A DNA stretch of 63,670 bases from Capnocytophaga canis (lineage in GTDB: Bacteria; Bacteroidota; Bacteroidia; Flavobacteriales; Flavobacteriaceae): the NCBI RefSeq assembly GCF_000827555.1, contig NZ_CDOI01000173.1, positions 1 to 63,670 of the forward strand. The letters are read 5' to 3'. Both the position numbers and the translations under genes were made by a program. The notes beneath the pieces are model-generated. The model searched no databases. It worked only from the letters and a program-made list of their open reading frames with translations, and was not told where the DNA came from. Positions 1 through 9,305 of the stretch are shown one piece after another (within the stretch, counting starts at the first letter, position 1; every line of letters begins with the position of its first letter).

Positions 1-1106
1 ACCCCCGATTTTACCATCGCTACCAATAATGTTCCGTAGTCAAAATAGGTTTGCTCTTCAATAGCTTCGGTAGTGGTAGGAGTTTTCTCAAAATCGGTTT
101 CAGCCGTAGCGGAACGCCACGTAAGCAGGTTTTTGTCGTTGTTTGCCCAATCTTCCATCATCGTTTTTGAAAAATGTCCGCTTAAAATATCGTCCATATG
201 CTTTTCAAAGAGCGGACGCATCATCTTTTTCAAATCTTCGGAAATGGCAAATGCTCTTACTTTGGCAGGATTCGATAGACGATTCATCATATTGGTAATT
301 CCGCCGTGTTTTAAGGCTTCGGTAATGGATTCCCAACCGTATTGAATGAGTTTGGCAGCGTGTTCAGGGGCAACTCCTTCGCGTTTCATCTTATTGAAAG
401 CCAATATCGAACCTGTTTGTAAAAGTCCGCACAGAATGGTTTGTTCGCCCATCAAATCCGATTTTACTTCCGCCACAAACGATGAACGTAGCACTCCGGC
501 AGTGTCACTTCCCAAAGCTGTAGCATAGGCTTTTGCCCACTCAAAACCTTTGTTCTCAGGGTCGTTTTTGGGGTGAACGGCAATCAAAGTTGGTACACCA
601 AATCCACGTTTGTATTCCTCACGCACTTCCGAACCCGGCGATTTTGGAGCTACCATAATCACGGTAATATCTTTGCGGATTTCAATGCCTTCTTCCACAA
701 TGTTAAATCCGTGTGAGTAAGATAAAGTCGCCCCTTGCTTCATCAAAGGCATAATCTTGTTAATCACCGAAGTATGTTGCTTGTCGGGGGCTAAATTACA
801 CACCAAATCTGCCGTAGGAATAAGCTCTTCAAAAGTACCTACTTGAAAGCCGTTGGCGATGGTATTGGTGTACGAGGGGCGTTTTTCAGCGATGGCACAT
901 TCACGCAAAGCGTAGGAAACATTCAAACCCGAATCACGCATATTCAACCCTTGATTAAGCCCTTGGGCTCCTGCTCCCACGATAACAATTTTTTTTCCTT
1001 TTAAGGCTTCAACTCCTTGACTGAAATCGCTTTTCTGTAATAATTCGCAAACGCCTAATTGTGCTAATTTTTCTCTGAAATTTAGGGTATTAAAATAATT
1101 TTTCAT
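1..1106 (-). CDS. ilvC: ketol-acid reductoisomerase, class II (partial, C-terminus beyond window)
   Basis: Reduces and isomerises acetolactate/acetohydroxybutyrate with NADPH, the second step of valine and isoleucine synthesis. The minus strand reads from an ATG at 1106 to the window edge without a stop (about 368 codons). It starts [10 protein letters not shown] and has the Rossmann motif GAGAQG near residue 45, followed by QGLNMRDSG and SYALREC, which are hallmarks of the long, E. coli-type class II enzyme of about 490 residues; the last quarter is therefore missing. It is the last visible gene of ilvD-ilvB-ilvN-ilvC. The 154-base gap to ilvN is AT-rich and shows no promoter. Identity is secure; only the C-terminus is unseen. 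Confidence 0.96.
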   Translation of the reverse strand, partial: MKNYFNTLNFREKLAQLGVCELLQKSDFSQGVEALKGKKIVIVGAGAQGLNQGLNMRDSGLNVSYALRECAIAEKRPSYTNTIANGFQVGTFEELIPTADLVCNLAPDKQHTSVINKIMPLMKQGATLSYSHGFNIVEEGIEIRKDITVIMVAPKSPGSEVREEYKRGFGVPTLIAVHPKNDPENKGFEWAKAYATALGSDTAGVLRSSFVAEVKSDLMGEQTILCGLLQTGSILAFNKMKREGVAPEHAAKLIQYGWESITEALKHGGITNMMNRLSNPAKVRAFAISEDLKKMMRPLFEKHMDDILSGHFSKTMMEDWANNDKNLLTWRSATAETDFEKTPTTTEAIEEQTYFDYGTLLVAMVKSG

Positions 1107-1260
1107 TGTTCTTCCGATTTAATTTAAAGATTTATATGGATTGTGTTCTTAAAAATATGATGATAACTTTTGGTGTCAAACCGAATAAAATCAAAGTTCT
1201 TGGAATTAAAGATTTGATTTTACTCAACTTGAAAAAACTGTTTTCTTACATCATACTCTA

Positions 1261-1800
1261 CTATTTTTGGTTATCTACCTCATATTTGTTGAGCAAGGGA
1301 GATACTTTCATTTCCGATTTTGAAATAGCAATTCGTGCCGAGCCCGAAAATTGCATAATTCCGTAAGGTTTCAGCTCCTGATAAAGTGCTGCGATGGACT
1401 CTCGTGAGCCTGTTTTTGAAATTACATAAAAATGTTTATAAACAGCAACAATATTAGCATTATATCGCTGAATTATAGCTTGAATGGGAGTTTCTTCATC
1501 AAAAAGGGAAGCCGTAGGCATTTTGAAAAGTGAATTTTCAAGGGAAATGATTTCTTCATCGGTATGATAAAATACTTTGATGATTTCTATCTGTTTTTCA
1601 ATCTGTTGAACCAAATGTTCTACCCATTTTTGAGTGGTATGAGTCACAATAATCATCCGAAATACATTGTCAATTTCCGATGCCGACACATTGATGCTTT
1701 CCATATCAATATGTCTTCTGAGGAAAATCCCCGTCACTCTGTTGAGTAGCCCAAGCTGATTTTCCGAATATATGGTGATGGTGTATGTTTTTTGTTCCAT
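1261..1800 (-). CDS. ilvN: acetolactate synthase small (regulatory) subunit
   Basis: Regulatory subunit of acetohydroxyacid synthase; in this family it binds the feedback inhibitor (usually valine) and activates the catalytic subunit. The 179-residue protein has an N-terminal ACT domain at about residues 5-77 (YTITIYSENQLGLLNRVTGIF and the following IDMESINVS) and a C-terminal ALS_ss_C-type half (about 90-165). The length is typical of long bacterial IlvN/IlvH. It lies 78 bases downstream of ilvB on the same strand, so co-transcription is likely. Whether valine, isoleucine or both inhibit cannot be read from the sequence. Confidence 0.95.
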   Translation of the reverse strand: MEQKTYTITIYSENQLGLLNRVTGIFLRRHIDMESINVSASEIDNVFRMIIVTHTTQKWVEHLVQQIEKQIEIIKVFYHTDEEIISLENSLFKMPTASLFDEETPIQAIIQRYNANIVAVYKHFYVISKTGSRESIAALYQELKPYGIMQFSGSARIAISKSEMKVSPLLNKYEVDNQK

Positions 1801-1878
1801 ATTTACAATTTTACGTTTTAGGTTTTAAAGTTTTAGGCTCAAGGTTTTATTATTTATTGAACTTCTTTTATTGCTTTT

Positions 1879-3561
1879 TTATTTCAGTCTCACTTCCGAA
1901 ACTGAAGCTCCTGTGGGTACCATCGGGAAAACGTTGTTTTCTTTCTCAACACGAACTTCCAAGAAATAAGCCTTGTCGGAATTGAGCATTTCTTTAACAG
2001 CTTCTTCCAAATCGCTGCGTTTGGTAACCAATCGCGATTGAATGTGATACCCTTCTGCAATTTTAATAAAATCAGGATTTATCATTTCGGTGGAAGCATA
2101 TCGGCGGTCAAAAAATAGTTCTTGCCACTGACGAACCATTCCTAAAAATTCGTTGTTTAAAACTACAATTTTCACAGGAATTTGCGACTGAAAAATTGTT
2201 CCTAACTCTTGAATGGTCATTTGAAAACCACCATCACCAATTACCGCAACCACTTGTTTTTCAGGGACTCCTATTTTTGCCCCTATGGCTGCCGGTAGGG
2301 CAAATCCCATTGTGCCTAATCCTCCTGAAGTGATTTTACTGCGTGAATTTTTAAATTTTGCATAACGACAAGCCATCATCTGATGTTGCCCCACATCGGA
2401 AACAATAACCGCTTCGTGATTAGAACATTTATTTATCAATTCTAGAACTTCTCCCATTGTAAGCCCTTCTTTTTCAGGATATAATTCGTTTTTAATGACG
2501 GAATCATATTCTTCTTTGTCGTATTTTTTGAATTCTTCTCGCCACGTTGTATGTTTTTTCTGTTCTACTAACGGAAGTATTTTCTGTAAAGCCTCTTTTA
2601 CATTGCCCAATATGGCGACATCAGCCTTTACGTTTTTGTTGATTTCCGCAGGGTCAATATCAAAATGCAATACCTTTGCTTGTTTGGCGTATCTACTTAA
2701 ATCGCCCGTTACACGGTCATCAAAACGCATTCCCAAAGCGATGAGTACGTCACACGTATTGGTCATTACATTAGGAGCATAGTTGCCGTGCATACCTACC
2801 ATTCCCACATAATTGGGGTGTTCGGTGGGCAATGCCGAAAGTCCTAAAATGGTCGCTGCTGCGGGTATATCGGTCTTTTCTAAAAAGGATTTTAGCTCGT
2901 TTTCAGCTTGACCTAAAATGATTCCTTGTCCGAAAACAACATAGGGTCTTTGTGCTTGATTGATGATTTGTGCGGCTTCAGCCAATTTTGAATCATCTAT
3001 TTCAGGTACAGGATTATAGCTTCGCATTCGAGTACATTTCTTATAGTCGAACTGAGCAACTTGGTCGAACTGAGCACTTTTTACGATGTCGATAAGTACA
3101 GGTCCGGGTCTTCCCGAACGGGCAATGTAAAAGGCTTTGGCGATTGCTTCGGGTATTTCTTCTACTTCCGTGATTTGGAAATTCCATTTGGTTACGGGGG
3201 TAGAAATTCCGATGATGTCTGTTTCCTGAAAGGCATCTGTTCCTAAGAGATGCTTTGCTACCTGACCTGTGATGCACACCAGCGGCGTGGAATCGATTTG
3301 GGCATCGGCAATTCCTGTGATGATGTTGGTTGCTCCGGGTCCTGATGTGGCAAAAACTACACCTACTTTTCCGGTAGCTCTTGCGTAGCCTTGTGCAGCG
3401 TGAATAGCTCCTTGCTCGTGGCGAGTGAGGATGTGTTTCAACTGATTTTGGTATTTGTAAAGTTCGTCGTAAACAGGCATTATCGCCCCGCCGGGGTAAC
3501 CGAAAGCTAAATCGATCCCTTCAGCTAACAAACATTTGATTAAAACTTCTGCTCCTGTCAT
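1879..3561 (-). CDS. ilvB: acetolactate synthase large (catalytic) subunit
   Basis: TPP-dependent enzyme that joins two pyruvates, or pyruvate and 2-oxobutyrate, to start branched-chain amino acid synthesis. The 560-residue protein has the PYR-domain catalytic glutamate in RHEQGAIHAAQGYA (E49), a central FAD-type domain, and the TPP-binding motif GDGGFQM starting near residue 442 followed by NNEF about 27 residues later. The length and three-domain order are normal. It starts with ATG at 3561, 178 bases after ilvD; that gap holds an 11-bp inverted repeat (see separate entry). The regulatory subunit gene follows. Confidence 0.97.
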   Translation of the reverse strand: MTGAEVLIKCLLAEGIDLAFGYPGGAIMPVYDELYKYQNQLKHILTRHEQGAIHAAQGYARATGKVGVVFATSGPGATNIITGIADAQIDSTPLVCITGQVAKHLLGTDAFQETDIIGISTPVTKWNFQITEVEEIPEAIAKAFYIARSGRPGPVLIDIVKSAQFDQVAQFDYKKCTRMRSYNPVPEIDDSKLAEAAQIINQAQRPYVVFGQGIILGQAENELKSFLEKTDIPAAATILGLSALPTEHPNYVGMVGMHGNYAPNVMTNTCDVLIALGMRFDDRVTGDLSRYAKQAKVLHFDIDPAEINKNVKADVAILGNVKEALQKILPLVEQKKHTTWREEFKKYDKEEYDSVIKNELYPEKEGLTMGEVLELINKCSNHEAVIVSDVGQHQMMACRYAKFKNSRSKITSGGLGTMGFALPAAIGAKIGVPEKQVVAVIGDGGFQMTIQELGTIFQSQIPVKIVVLNNEFLGMVRQWQELFFDRRYASTEMINPDFIKIAEGYHIQSRLVTKRSDLEEAVKEMLNSDKAYFLEVRVEKENNVFPMVPTGASVSEVRLK

Positions 3562-3606
3562 ATTTATTTAAAGATTTGATATTTAATGAATTATTTAAAA
3601 ATTTAG

Positions 3607-3673
3607 AAAAGTATGATACATAAGAATAAACGATTTCGATCAGCCTGATATTAAAAATTATCATCATACTTTT
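3607..3673. repeat. 11-bp inverted repeat between ilvD and ilvB
   Basis: The arms AAAAGTATGAT (3607-3617) and ATCATACTTTT (3663-3673) are perfect complements separated by 45 bases, inside the 178-base ilvD-ilvB gap. In the ilv mRNA this could fold into a long-loop hairpin. No run of T follows immediately on the minus strand, so it is not a textbook terminator. A role in mRNA processing or differential stability of the ilvD and ilvBNC parts is possible but only inferred. Confidence 0.5.
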
Positions 3674-3739
3674 TATAACATAGCGAAAAAATTTTGTTGA
3701 TTAATTTGCATCTGATTAATTATGAGTTGAGGCTCTCGA

Positions 3740-5422
3740 CTAAAATTCATCGGTAACACAACCTTGCGAGGCGGAACTTACCGTACGAGCGTATTTGTAA
3801 AGCACCCCTCGTTTGGCAGTATCTTTTAATGGTTTGAGGCTGAAATTGGCTCGTCTTTGAGCTAATTCTTCTTCGGTGAGATGTACATCAATAGTGTTTT
3901 TTACAGCATCAATGGTAATCAAATCACCATCTTGTACCAATGCAATGTTACCACCATTTTGTGCTTCGGGCGAAATGTGTCCAACCACAAATCCGTGTGA
4001 GCCTCCCGAAAATCGTCCATCGGTGATGAGTGCTACTTTTTTGCCCAAACCTGCCCCCATAATGGCAGAAGTCGGTTTTAACATTTCAGGCATTCCCGGA
4101 CCTCCTTTCGGACCTTCATAGCGAATGACCACAACTGTTCCTTCGGTGACTTCGCCTTTGGCAATTCCTTCATTGGCAAGAAATTCACCTTCATAAACTT
4201 TAGCTTTTCCGGTAAACGAAAGTCCTTCTTTACCCGTAATTTTTGCTACAGCTCCTTCGGTGGCTAAATTTCCATAGAGAATACGAATATGTCCCGTTTC
4301 TTTAATTGGTTTTTCTAAGGGATATATAATATTTTGGTTTTCAGAAAGTGATGGTACATCTGCAAGATTTTCAGCTATTGTTTTACCTGTAACTGTAAGG
4401 CAATCACCGTGAAGTAATCCTTTTTCGAGTAAATATTTCATCACAGCAGGGATTCCGCCAATGTGGTGTAAATCTTCCATAACGTACTTTCCGCTTGGTT
4501 TGAGGTCTGCGATAAAAGGTGTGGAATCGCTCAGCTTGGCAAAATCATCAATAGTCATCGGGATTTGAGCTGCTTTTGCAATGGCTAAAAAGTGCAATAC
4601 GGCATTGGTAGAGCCCCCCAAGGCAACCACCAATCGGAAAGCATTTTCGATGGATTTTCGCGTGACGATATCGCGAGGTTTGATGTCGTTTTCTTGCAGA
4701 TAACGCAACGCTTTACCTACTTTGAGGCATTCTTGTCTTTTGGCATCACCTGAGGCAGGAGTTGAAGAGTTGTAAGGCAAACTCATTCCCAATGCTTCAA
4801 TGGCCGAAGCCATTGTGTTGGCAGTGTACATTCCGCCACAAGCTCCTTCGCCCGGACAGGCTTTGTGTATTACTTCCTTATATTCTTTTTCATCAATAAT
4901 TCCTGCTACTTTTTGTCCCCACGCCTCGAAAGCGGAAACTACATCGAGTTTTTTTCCGTTATGGCAACTTGCGGCAATTGTTCCGCCATACACCAAAATT
5001 GAAGGTCGATTCAGTCTGAGCATTGCCATTAAAGCTCCCGGCATATTTTTGTCGCACCCTACCACTGTAACGAGTGCATCGTAACACATTGCTTGAATTA
5101 CCGTTTCGATAGAATCAGCGATAATATCTCTCGAAACCAAAGAGTAACGCATTCCGTAAGTACCCATTGAGATTCCGTCTGAAACACCTATGGTGTTGAA
5201 AATCAACCCAACAGAACCCGATTGCTGTACGCCCTCTTTAATTTTCAAAGCTAAATCATTTAGATGCATATTACAAGGATTTCCCTCGTAACCCGTACTT
5301 GCGATGCCTACTAAAGGTTTTTTTAGGTCGTCATCGGTCAGCCCCAAAGCGTGTAGCATTGCTTGTGCTGCGGGTTGCGTATCGTCTTGTGTAACTTGTT
5401 TGCTGTATTTATTTAATTCCAT
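3740..5422 (-). CDS. ilvD: dihydroxy-acid dehydratase
   Basis: Iron-sulfur enzyme that dehydrates 2,3-dihydroxy acids to the 2-oxo acid precursors of valine and isoleucine. The 560-residue protein carries the three conserved cluster cysteines C50 (EGNPCNMH), C123 (VGCDKNMPG) and C195 ([14 protein letters not shown]). K125 matches the lysine that is carbamylated for Mg binding in known enzymes. The start ATG at 5422 lies about 40 bases beyond the attenuator terminator, so this is the first structural gene controlled by the leader. The order ilvD-B-N-C matches the pathway set. Nothing appears truncated. Confidence 0.97.
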   Translation of the reverse strand: MELNKYSKQVTQDDTQPAAQAMLHALGLTDDDLKKPLVGIASTGYEGNPCNMHLNDLALKIKEGVQQSGSVGLIFNTIGVSDGISMGTYGMRYSLVSRDIIADSIETVIQAMCYDALVTVVGCDKNMPGALMAMLRLNRPSILVYGGTIAASCHNGKKLDVVSAFEAWGQKVAGIIDEKEYKEVIHKACPGEGACGGMYTANTMASAIEALGMSLPYNSSTPASGDAKRQECLKVGKALRYLQENDIKPRDIVTRKSIENAFRLVVALGGSTNAVLHFLAIAKAAQIPMTIDDFAKLSDSTPFIADLKPSGKYVMEDLHHIGGIPAVMKYLLEKGLLHGDCLTVTGKTIAENLADVPSLSENQNIIYPLEKPIKETGHIRILYGNLATEGAVAKITGKEGLSFTGKAKVYEGEFLANEGIAKGEVTEGTVVVIRYEGPKGGPGMPEMLKPTSAIMGAGLGKKVALITDGRFSGGSHGFVVGHISPEAQNGGNIALVQDGDLITIDAVKNTIDVHLTEEELAQRRANFSLKPLKDTAKRGVLYKYARTVSSASQGCVTDEF

Positions 5423-5452
5423 ATTTTGATGATGATTTCTGAATCAAATTTT

Positions 5453-5493
5453 AAAAATAAAAAAACCTGCATCTAATTTCTGATGCAGGTTTT
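5453..5493 (-). terminator. attenuator (Rho-independent) terminator ahead of ilvD
   Basis: On the minus strand a perfect 12-bp stem is formed by 5482-5493 and 5462-5473 with an 8-base loop (5474-5481), followed by a T-rich tract that continues to about 5453. It sits between the leader peptide stop (5522) and ilvD (5422), the position of an attenuator rather than an end-of-operon terminator. The upstream arm (CCTGCATC in mRNA sense) can alternatively pair with the bases just after the leader stop. Confidence 0.93.
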
Positions 5494-5554
5494 GTGTGTT
5501 TTACATATACGAAGCCTCGCATCAATAGGTGTTATTGATGATAATAATAAGGCT
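5462..5554 (-). promoter_or_regulatory. ilv transcription attenuator: competing RNA hairpins
   Basis: Three mutually exclusive pairings are visible on the minus strand. (1:2) The Ile-codon part of the leader pairs with the bases around its stop: CATCAATA (5540-5533) with TATTGATG (5527-5520), extended by AGCCT (5554-5550) with AGGCT (5517-5513). (2:3) The segment GATGCgAGG around and after the leader stop pairs with CCTGCATC of the terminator with one bulged base, acting as antiterminator. (3:4) The terminator itself. A ribosome stalled at Ile codons would block 1:2, allow 2:3 and let transcription continue; a ribosome at the stop would mask segment 2 and give termination. This is classic attenuation logic read directly from base pairing; function is inferred. 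Confidence 0.88.
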
Positions 5555-5578
5555 AATAATTATACTGTTATGATACAT
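5522..5578 (-). CDS. ilv operon leader peptide (18 aa, Ile-rich)
   Basis: A short frame from ATG at 5578 to TGA at 5522 encodes MYHNSIIISLIIIINNTY. Seven of 18 codons are Ile (ATA, ATT x4, ATC x2) with one Leu (CTT) and no Val. It starts about 15 bases after the predicted transcription start of a two-box Bacteroidota promoter and ends inside the antiterminator segment, as expected of an attenuation leader. The codon bias implies the operon senses charged tRNA-Ile rather than Leu or Val. It is equivalent in role, though not in sequence, to the enteric ilv leader. Confidence 0.88.
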   Translation of the reverse strand: MYHNSIIISLIIIINNTY

Positions 5579-5597
5579 TTATTAATTAATTCGGTTG

Positions 5598-5629
5598 CAA
5601 ACGTAATACTTTCTGCAAAAAAAAACAAA
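5598..5629 (-). promoter_or_regulatory. Bacteroidota-type promoter of the ilv operon
   Basis: On the minus strand TTTG (5629-5626) is followed after exactly 20 bases by TACGTTTG (5605-5598), matching the TTTG-N19/20-TAnnTTTG consensus of the Bacteroidota primary sigma factor. The start of transcription would lie near 5594, giving a leader mRNA of about 170 bases before ilvD. Confidence 0.8.
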
Positions 5630-5791
5630 TTTTTTATGTTTTTTCTTGTTTAAAAATTGGATTCCTACTCTAATTTCATTTTTAGAATTTTCATTTAGCT
5701 TCTATGATATAGTCCATTAAAAAGTTTTTCCGTTCCTACTGTTTACTTTTTTAAATATTTACGTACCTTTGTAGGCTAATTGTTTAAACAA

Positions 5792-6727
5792 ATGCGAAGA
5801 ACTTTTTTAGATTATATGCTAATTTCCCTAAAAGGAATGGCTATGGGAGCTGCGGATGTAGTTCCTGGTGTTTCAGGTGGAACAATCGCTTTTATATCAG
5901 GTATTTACGAAGAGCTGATTAGTTCTATCAACAATATAAATTTAGGAGCTTTCAAAGTATTGAAAAACCATGGGATTGTCAATTTTTGGAAACATATCAA
6001 CGGTAATTTTTTCTTTTCACTACTTGTGGGGATAGGTATAAGTATTTTATCCTTAGCAAAAGGCGTAAAATGGTTATTGGAAAATCAACCGATTGCTGTA
6101 TGGTCATTTTTCTTCGGATTGATGTTGGCAAGTATACTATTTTTGGCAAAGGACATTAAAAAATGGAATCTTGGAACGGTTTTATCAATGCTCTTTTTCG
6201 GAATTTTGGCTTATTTAATTACCATTGTTCCACCTTTAGGAAGCAACGATGGACTGATTTACGTATTTTTTTCAGGAGCATTGGCAATCTGTGCGATGAT
6301 TTTACCAGGTATTTCGGGAGCATTTATTTTAGTACTTTTAGGGTCGTATCATATCGTTTTGGGAGCCTTAAATGACTGGAATTTTAAAATTATAGGGGTT
6401 TTTGGAATAGGAGCAATCATTGGAATACTGAGTTTTTCAAAAGTATTGAAATGGCTTTTTGCGAATTACCGAAATACCACAATTGCGGGGCTCACAGGGG
6501 TTATCATTGGCTCACTGAATAAAATTTGGCCTTGGAAGGAGATTCTTCAAACTCGCATTGATTCGCATGGCAACGAAGTGCCTGTATGGGAAAAGAGTAT
6601 TTTGCCTTCCACTTATGAAAGTATTTCAGGTGATTCACAATTTCTAACAGCTGTTGTATTGGCGTTGGCAGGATTTTTTATACTCTACGGACTTGAAAGG
6701 TGGGCGGTAAATTTGAAAAAGTCGTAA
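5792..6727 (+). CDS. DUF368 membrane protein (candidate polyprenyl-phosphate translocase)
   Basis: Polytopic inner-membrane protein of the DUF368 family. Members of this family have been linked to recycling of undecaprenyl phosphate across the membrane; the role here is by family only. About 311 residues with some eight hydrophobic segments and two copies of a PGxSG motif: VPGVSGGTIAF near the N-terminus and LPGISGAFIL in the middle, indicating an internal repeat. A promoter box TACCTTTG (5764-5771) places transcription start near 5775, so I prefer ATG 5792 over the in-frame TTG at 5780. It stands alone between the ilv leader and the MMPL gene. Confidence 0.85.
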   Translation: MRRTFLDYMLISLKGMAMGAADVVPGVSGGTIAFISGIYEELISSINNINLGAFKVLKNHGIVNFWKHINGNFFFSLLVGIGISILSLAKGVKWLLENQPIAVWSFFFGLMLASILFLAKDIKKWNLGTVLSMLFFGILAYLITIVPPLGSNDGLIYVFFSGALAICAMILPGISGAFILVLLGSYHIVLGALNDWNFKIIGVFGIGAIIGILSFSKVLKWLFANYRNTTIAGLTGVIIGSLNKIWPWKEILQTRIDSHGNEVPVWEKSILPSTYESISGDSQFLTAVVLALAGFFILYGLERWAVNLKKS

Positions 6728-6900
6728 TTAATAAGAAACTTCATCATATTACGTATTTACGAGACTCAAAAAACAAACATCATGAGCTCAATTGTAGAAT
6801 AAAAACGCATCAAAACAATAAAATTGGAAAAAAATCATTTACCAAATAGACATTAATGATGCAATTAAGTTAAAGATAAACGAAATTAATAAAATAGAAC

Positions 6901-9294
6901 ATGATAAAATGGTTTAAAGCTGAATTTTGGACTACTGTTGCACGTCTGATTCTGAGAAATCGGATTGCGATACTCGTTGCTATTGCACTAATAACCCTTT
7001 TTTTAGCCTTGCAATGGAAAAACATTCGCTTTACATTTACGGAAGCGAATATGCTTCCTGACGGACATCCGATTAACCTAGAATATCATGAATTTCTATC
7101 AAAATTTGGTGAAGAAGGAAATCTTATTCTATTAGCTATTGAAAATAAAAATAGTTACACTCCCGAAATATTAAATCAATGGAAAGGTTTAGCCAATGAA
7201 TTTAAACAATTTAAGGAAGTTGAAGCTGTGCTTTCCATAGGGAATTTACCAGTTTTAACAAAAGACGTAGCTACCGAAAGTTTTACTACGAAACCACTTA
7301 TAGACGGCATAATAACCTCTCAAAATCAAGTAGATAGCATCAAACAATTACTTTCCGAAAAACTGCCTTTCTATAAAGGAATCGTCTACAATCCAGAAAC
7401 AGAAACTTTACAAACGGCGTTGTATATGAACAAAAAGATCATAAACACGAAAGAACGTAAAGACTTCATTATAAACACCTTAATCTCTATTATAGAAAAA
7501 TTTGAACAGCAAACGCAAATCAAAGTACGTACTTCAGGTATGCCCTACATACGAACACTTAGTGCTCAAAACATTATCGATGAAATTGGGTTATTTATCG
7601 GAATGGCGTTGCTTATTACATCATTTATTTTATTCCTTTTTTTCCGCTCTTATCGTGCTATGTTTATTTCGATGAGTGTAGTTTCTATTGGGGTTATGTG
7701 GTCATTCGGGTTGCTTGGTTTATTCAATTATGAAATTACGATTTTGACTGGACTTATTCCTCCTTTGGTAATCGTTATTGGAATTCCAAACTGTATATTC
7801 TTGATTAACAAATATCAACAGGAATTTAACAAACATGGAAACCAAGCCAAATCTCTCCAACGTGTCATCAGAAATGTAGGAAATGCGACCTTGCTTACTA
7901 ACCTAACAACTTCCATCGGTTTTGCTACTTTTATTTTTACGGAAAGTAGTCTTTTACAGGAGTTCGGAACCATTGCTGCCATCAGCATCATGTCTATCTT
8001 TTTCATTTCGTTGTGCATTATACCTATCATATACAGCTTTATGAAAATTCCAAAAGAAAAACATTTGAAACACTTGCACCGCACTTGGATTCAGAAGCTT
8101 ATACAACTGTTGGAACGAACCGTTAAGCACCACCGAATTGCAGTATTCTCTATTGCTGTAATGCTGCTAACACTAAGTATTATAGGGATTAATCAAATGA
8201 AAATATCAGGAAGTTTGATTGAAGATATGCCAAAATCAGCTCCTTTTTTCGATGATATTTTGTTTTTTGAAAAAGAATTTGGAGGCATCATGCCTTTGGA
8301 AATTACGGTAGATACCAAACAGAAAAATGGAGTAATGCGATTGCCTAACTTAAAAAAAATTGACGAGTTATGTAAATATATTGAGGATATTCCAGAAATT
8401 TCTAAACCTATTTCAATAGTTGATTTAGTGAAATATGCTAAACAAACCTACTACAACGGAAATCCAGAGTACTACGATTTACCAACCTCTCAGGAACAAA
8501 ATTTCATAATGTCCTACGTCAGAAATTCAAAAGGTAACGGACAAATGCTAAGTTCCTATGTTGATTCCTTGGGGCAAACGGCTCGAATCACAACCTTCAT
8601 GAAAGATATTGGTACGGACAAAATGCAACAAATAGAAGAAAATATCTACGCAAAAGCAAAAAAATTATTTCCAGAAGAAAAATATGAAGTGAAAGTCACT
8701 GGAAAAGCTTTTCTGTTTACTAAAGGAACTACCTATTTGGCAAAAAATCTTATTTATTCGTTAGGATTAGCAATTTTACTTATTGCACTGATCATGTCCT
8801 ACATGTTCCGTTCATTTAAAATGATACTCACTTCATTGGTTCCTAACCTATTACCACTATTGGTTACAGCAGGAATGATGGGTTATTTTGGCATACCTCT
8901 AAAACCCTCGACCATATTGGTTTTTAGTATTGTTTTCGGTATTTCAGTTGATGACACCATTCATTTTTTGGCAAAATATCGTCAGGAATTGGTTGCAAGA
9001 AACTGGAAAATCAGCAAATCCGTTTATGCGACTTTACGAGAAACAGGAGTAAGTATGTTCTACACCTCAGTGGTATTGTTTTTCGGGTTTTCGGTGTTTA
9101 TGCTATCAAGTTTTGGCGGAACAAAAGCTCTCGGTGGATTGATTTCACTAACTCTTTTATTCGCCATGCTAACCAATTTGTTATTACTACCGAGTTTATT
9201 GCTTTCGTTAGAAAGAACCATCGCAAATAAAGAAACTCTTATAGAGCCAAAAATTGATATTTTACCAGAAGAGGAGGAAGAAAATAAGGCATAA
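6901..9294 (+). CDS. MMPL/RND-superfamily exporter
   Basis: A 797-residue inner-membrane protein with the duplicated RND layout: one N-terminal membrane segment (about residues 17-38), a long extracytoplasmic loop, a block of membrane segments (about 217-395), a second single segment (about 412-432), a second loop and a final membrane block (about 620-770). The second block contains VFGISVDDTIHFLAKYRQE, the acidic pair typical of MMPL/SSD-type permeases. Substrates in this family are mostly lipids or hydrophobic compounds; the substrate here is unknown. murB follows after 11 bases, so the two are likely co-transcribed. There is a 173-base gap upstream without a clear promoter. Confidence 0.85.
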   Translation: MIKWFKAEFWTTVARLILRNRIAILVAIALITLFLALQWKNIRFTFTEANMLPDGHPINLEYHEFLSKFGEEGNLILLAIENKNSYTPEILNQWKGLANEFKQFKEVEAVLSIGNLPVLTKDVATESFTTKPLIDGIITSQNQVDSIKQLLSEKLPFYKGIVYNPETETLQTALYMNKKIINTKERKDFIINTLISIIEKFEQQTQIKVRTSGMPYIRTLSAQNIIDEIGLFIGMALLITSFILFLFFRSYRAMFISMSVVSIGVMWSFGLLGLFNYEITILTGLIPPLVIVIGIPNCIFLINKYQQEFNKHGNQAKSLQRVIRNVGNATLLTNLTTSIGFATFIFTESSLLQEFGTIAAISIMSIFFISLCIIPIIYSFMKIPKEKHLKHLHRTWIQKLIQLLERTVKHHRIAVFSIAVMLLTLSIIGINQMKISGSLIEDMPKSAPFFDDILFFEKEFGGIMPLEITVDTKQKNGVMRLPNLKKIDELCKYIEDIPEISKPISIVDLVKYAKQTYYNGNPEYYDLPTSQEQNFIMSYVRNSKGNGQMLSSYVDSLGQTARITTFMKDIGTDKMQQIEENIYAKAKKLFPEEKYEVKVTGKAFLFTKGTTYLAKNLIYSLGLAILLIALIMSYMFRSFKMILTSLVPNLLPLLVTAGMMGYFGIPLKPSTILVFSIVFGISVDDTIHFLAKYRQELVARNWKISKSVYATLRETGVSMFYTSVVLFFGFSVFMLSSFGGTKALGGLISLTLLFAMLTNLLLLPSLLLSLERTIANKETLIEPKIDILPEEEEENKA

Positions 9295-9305
9295 ATACAA
9301 TTCAT

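Noticed and set aside
1106-1366. 86-codon plus-strand frame between ilvC and ilvN
   Set aside because: Overlaps ilvN, has no family resemblance and lies antisense to the operon; no promoter box fits.
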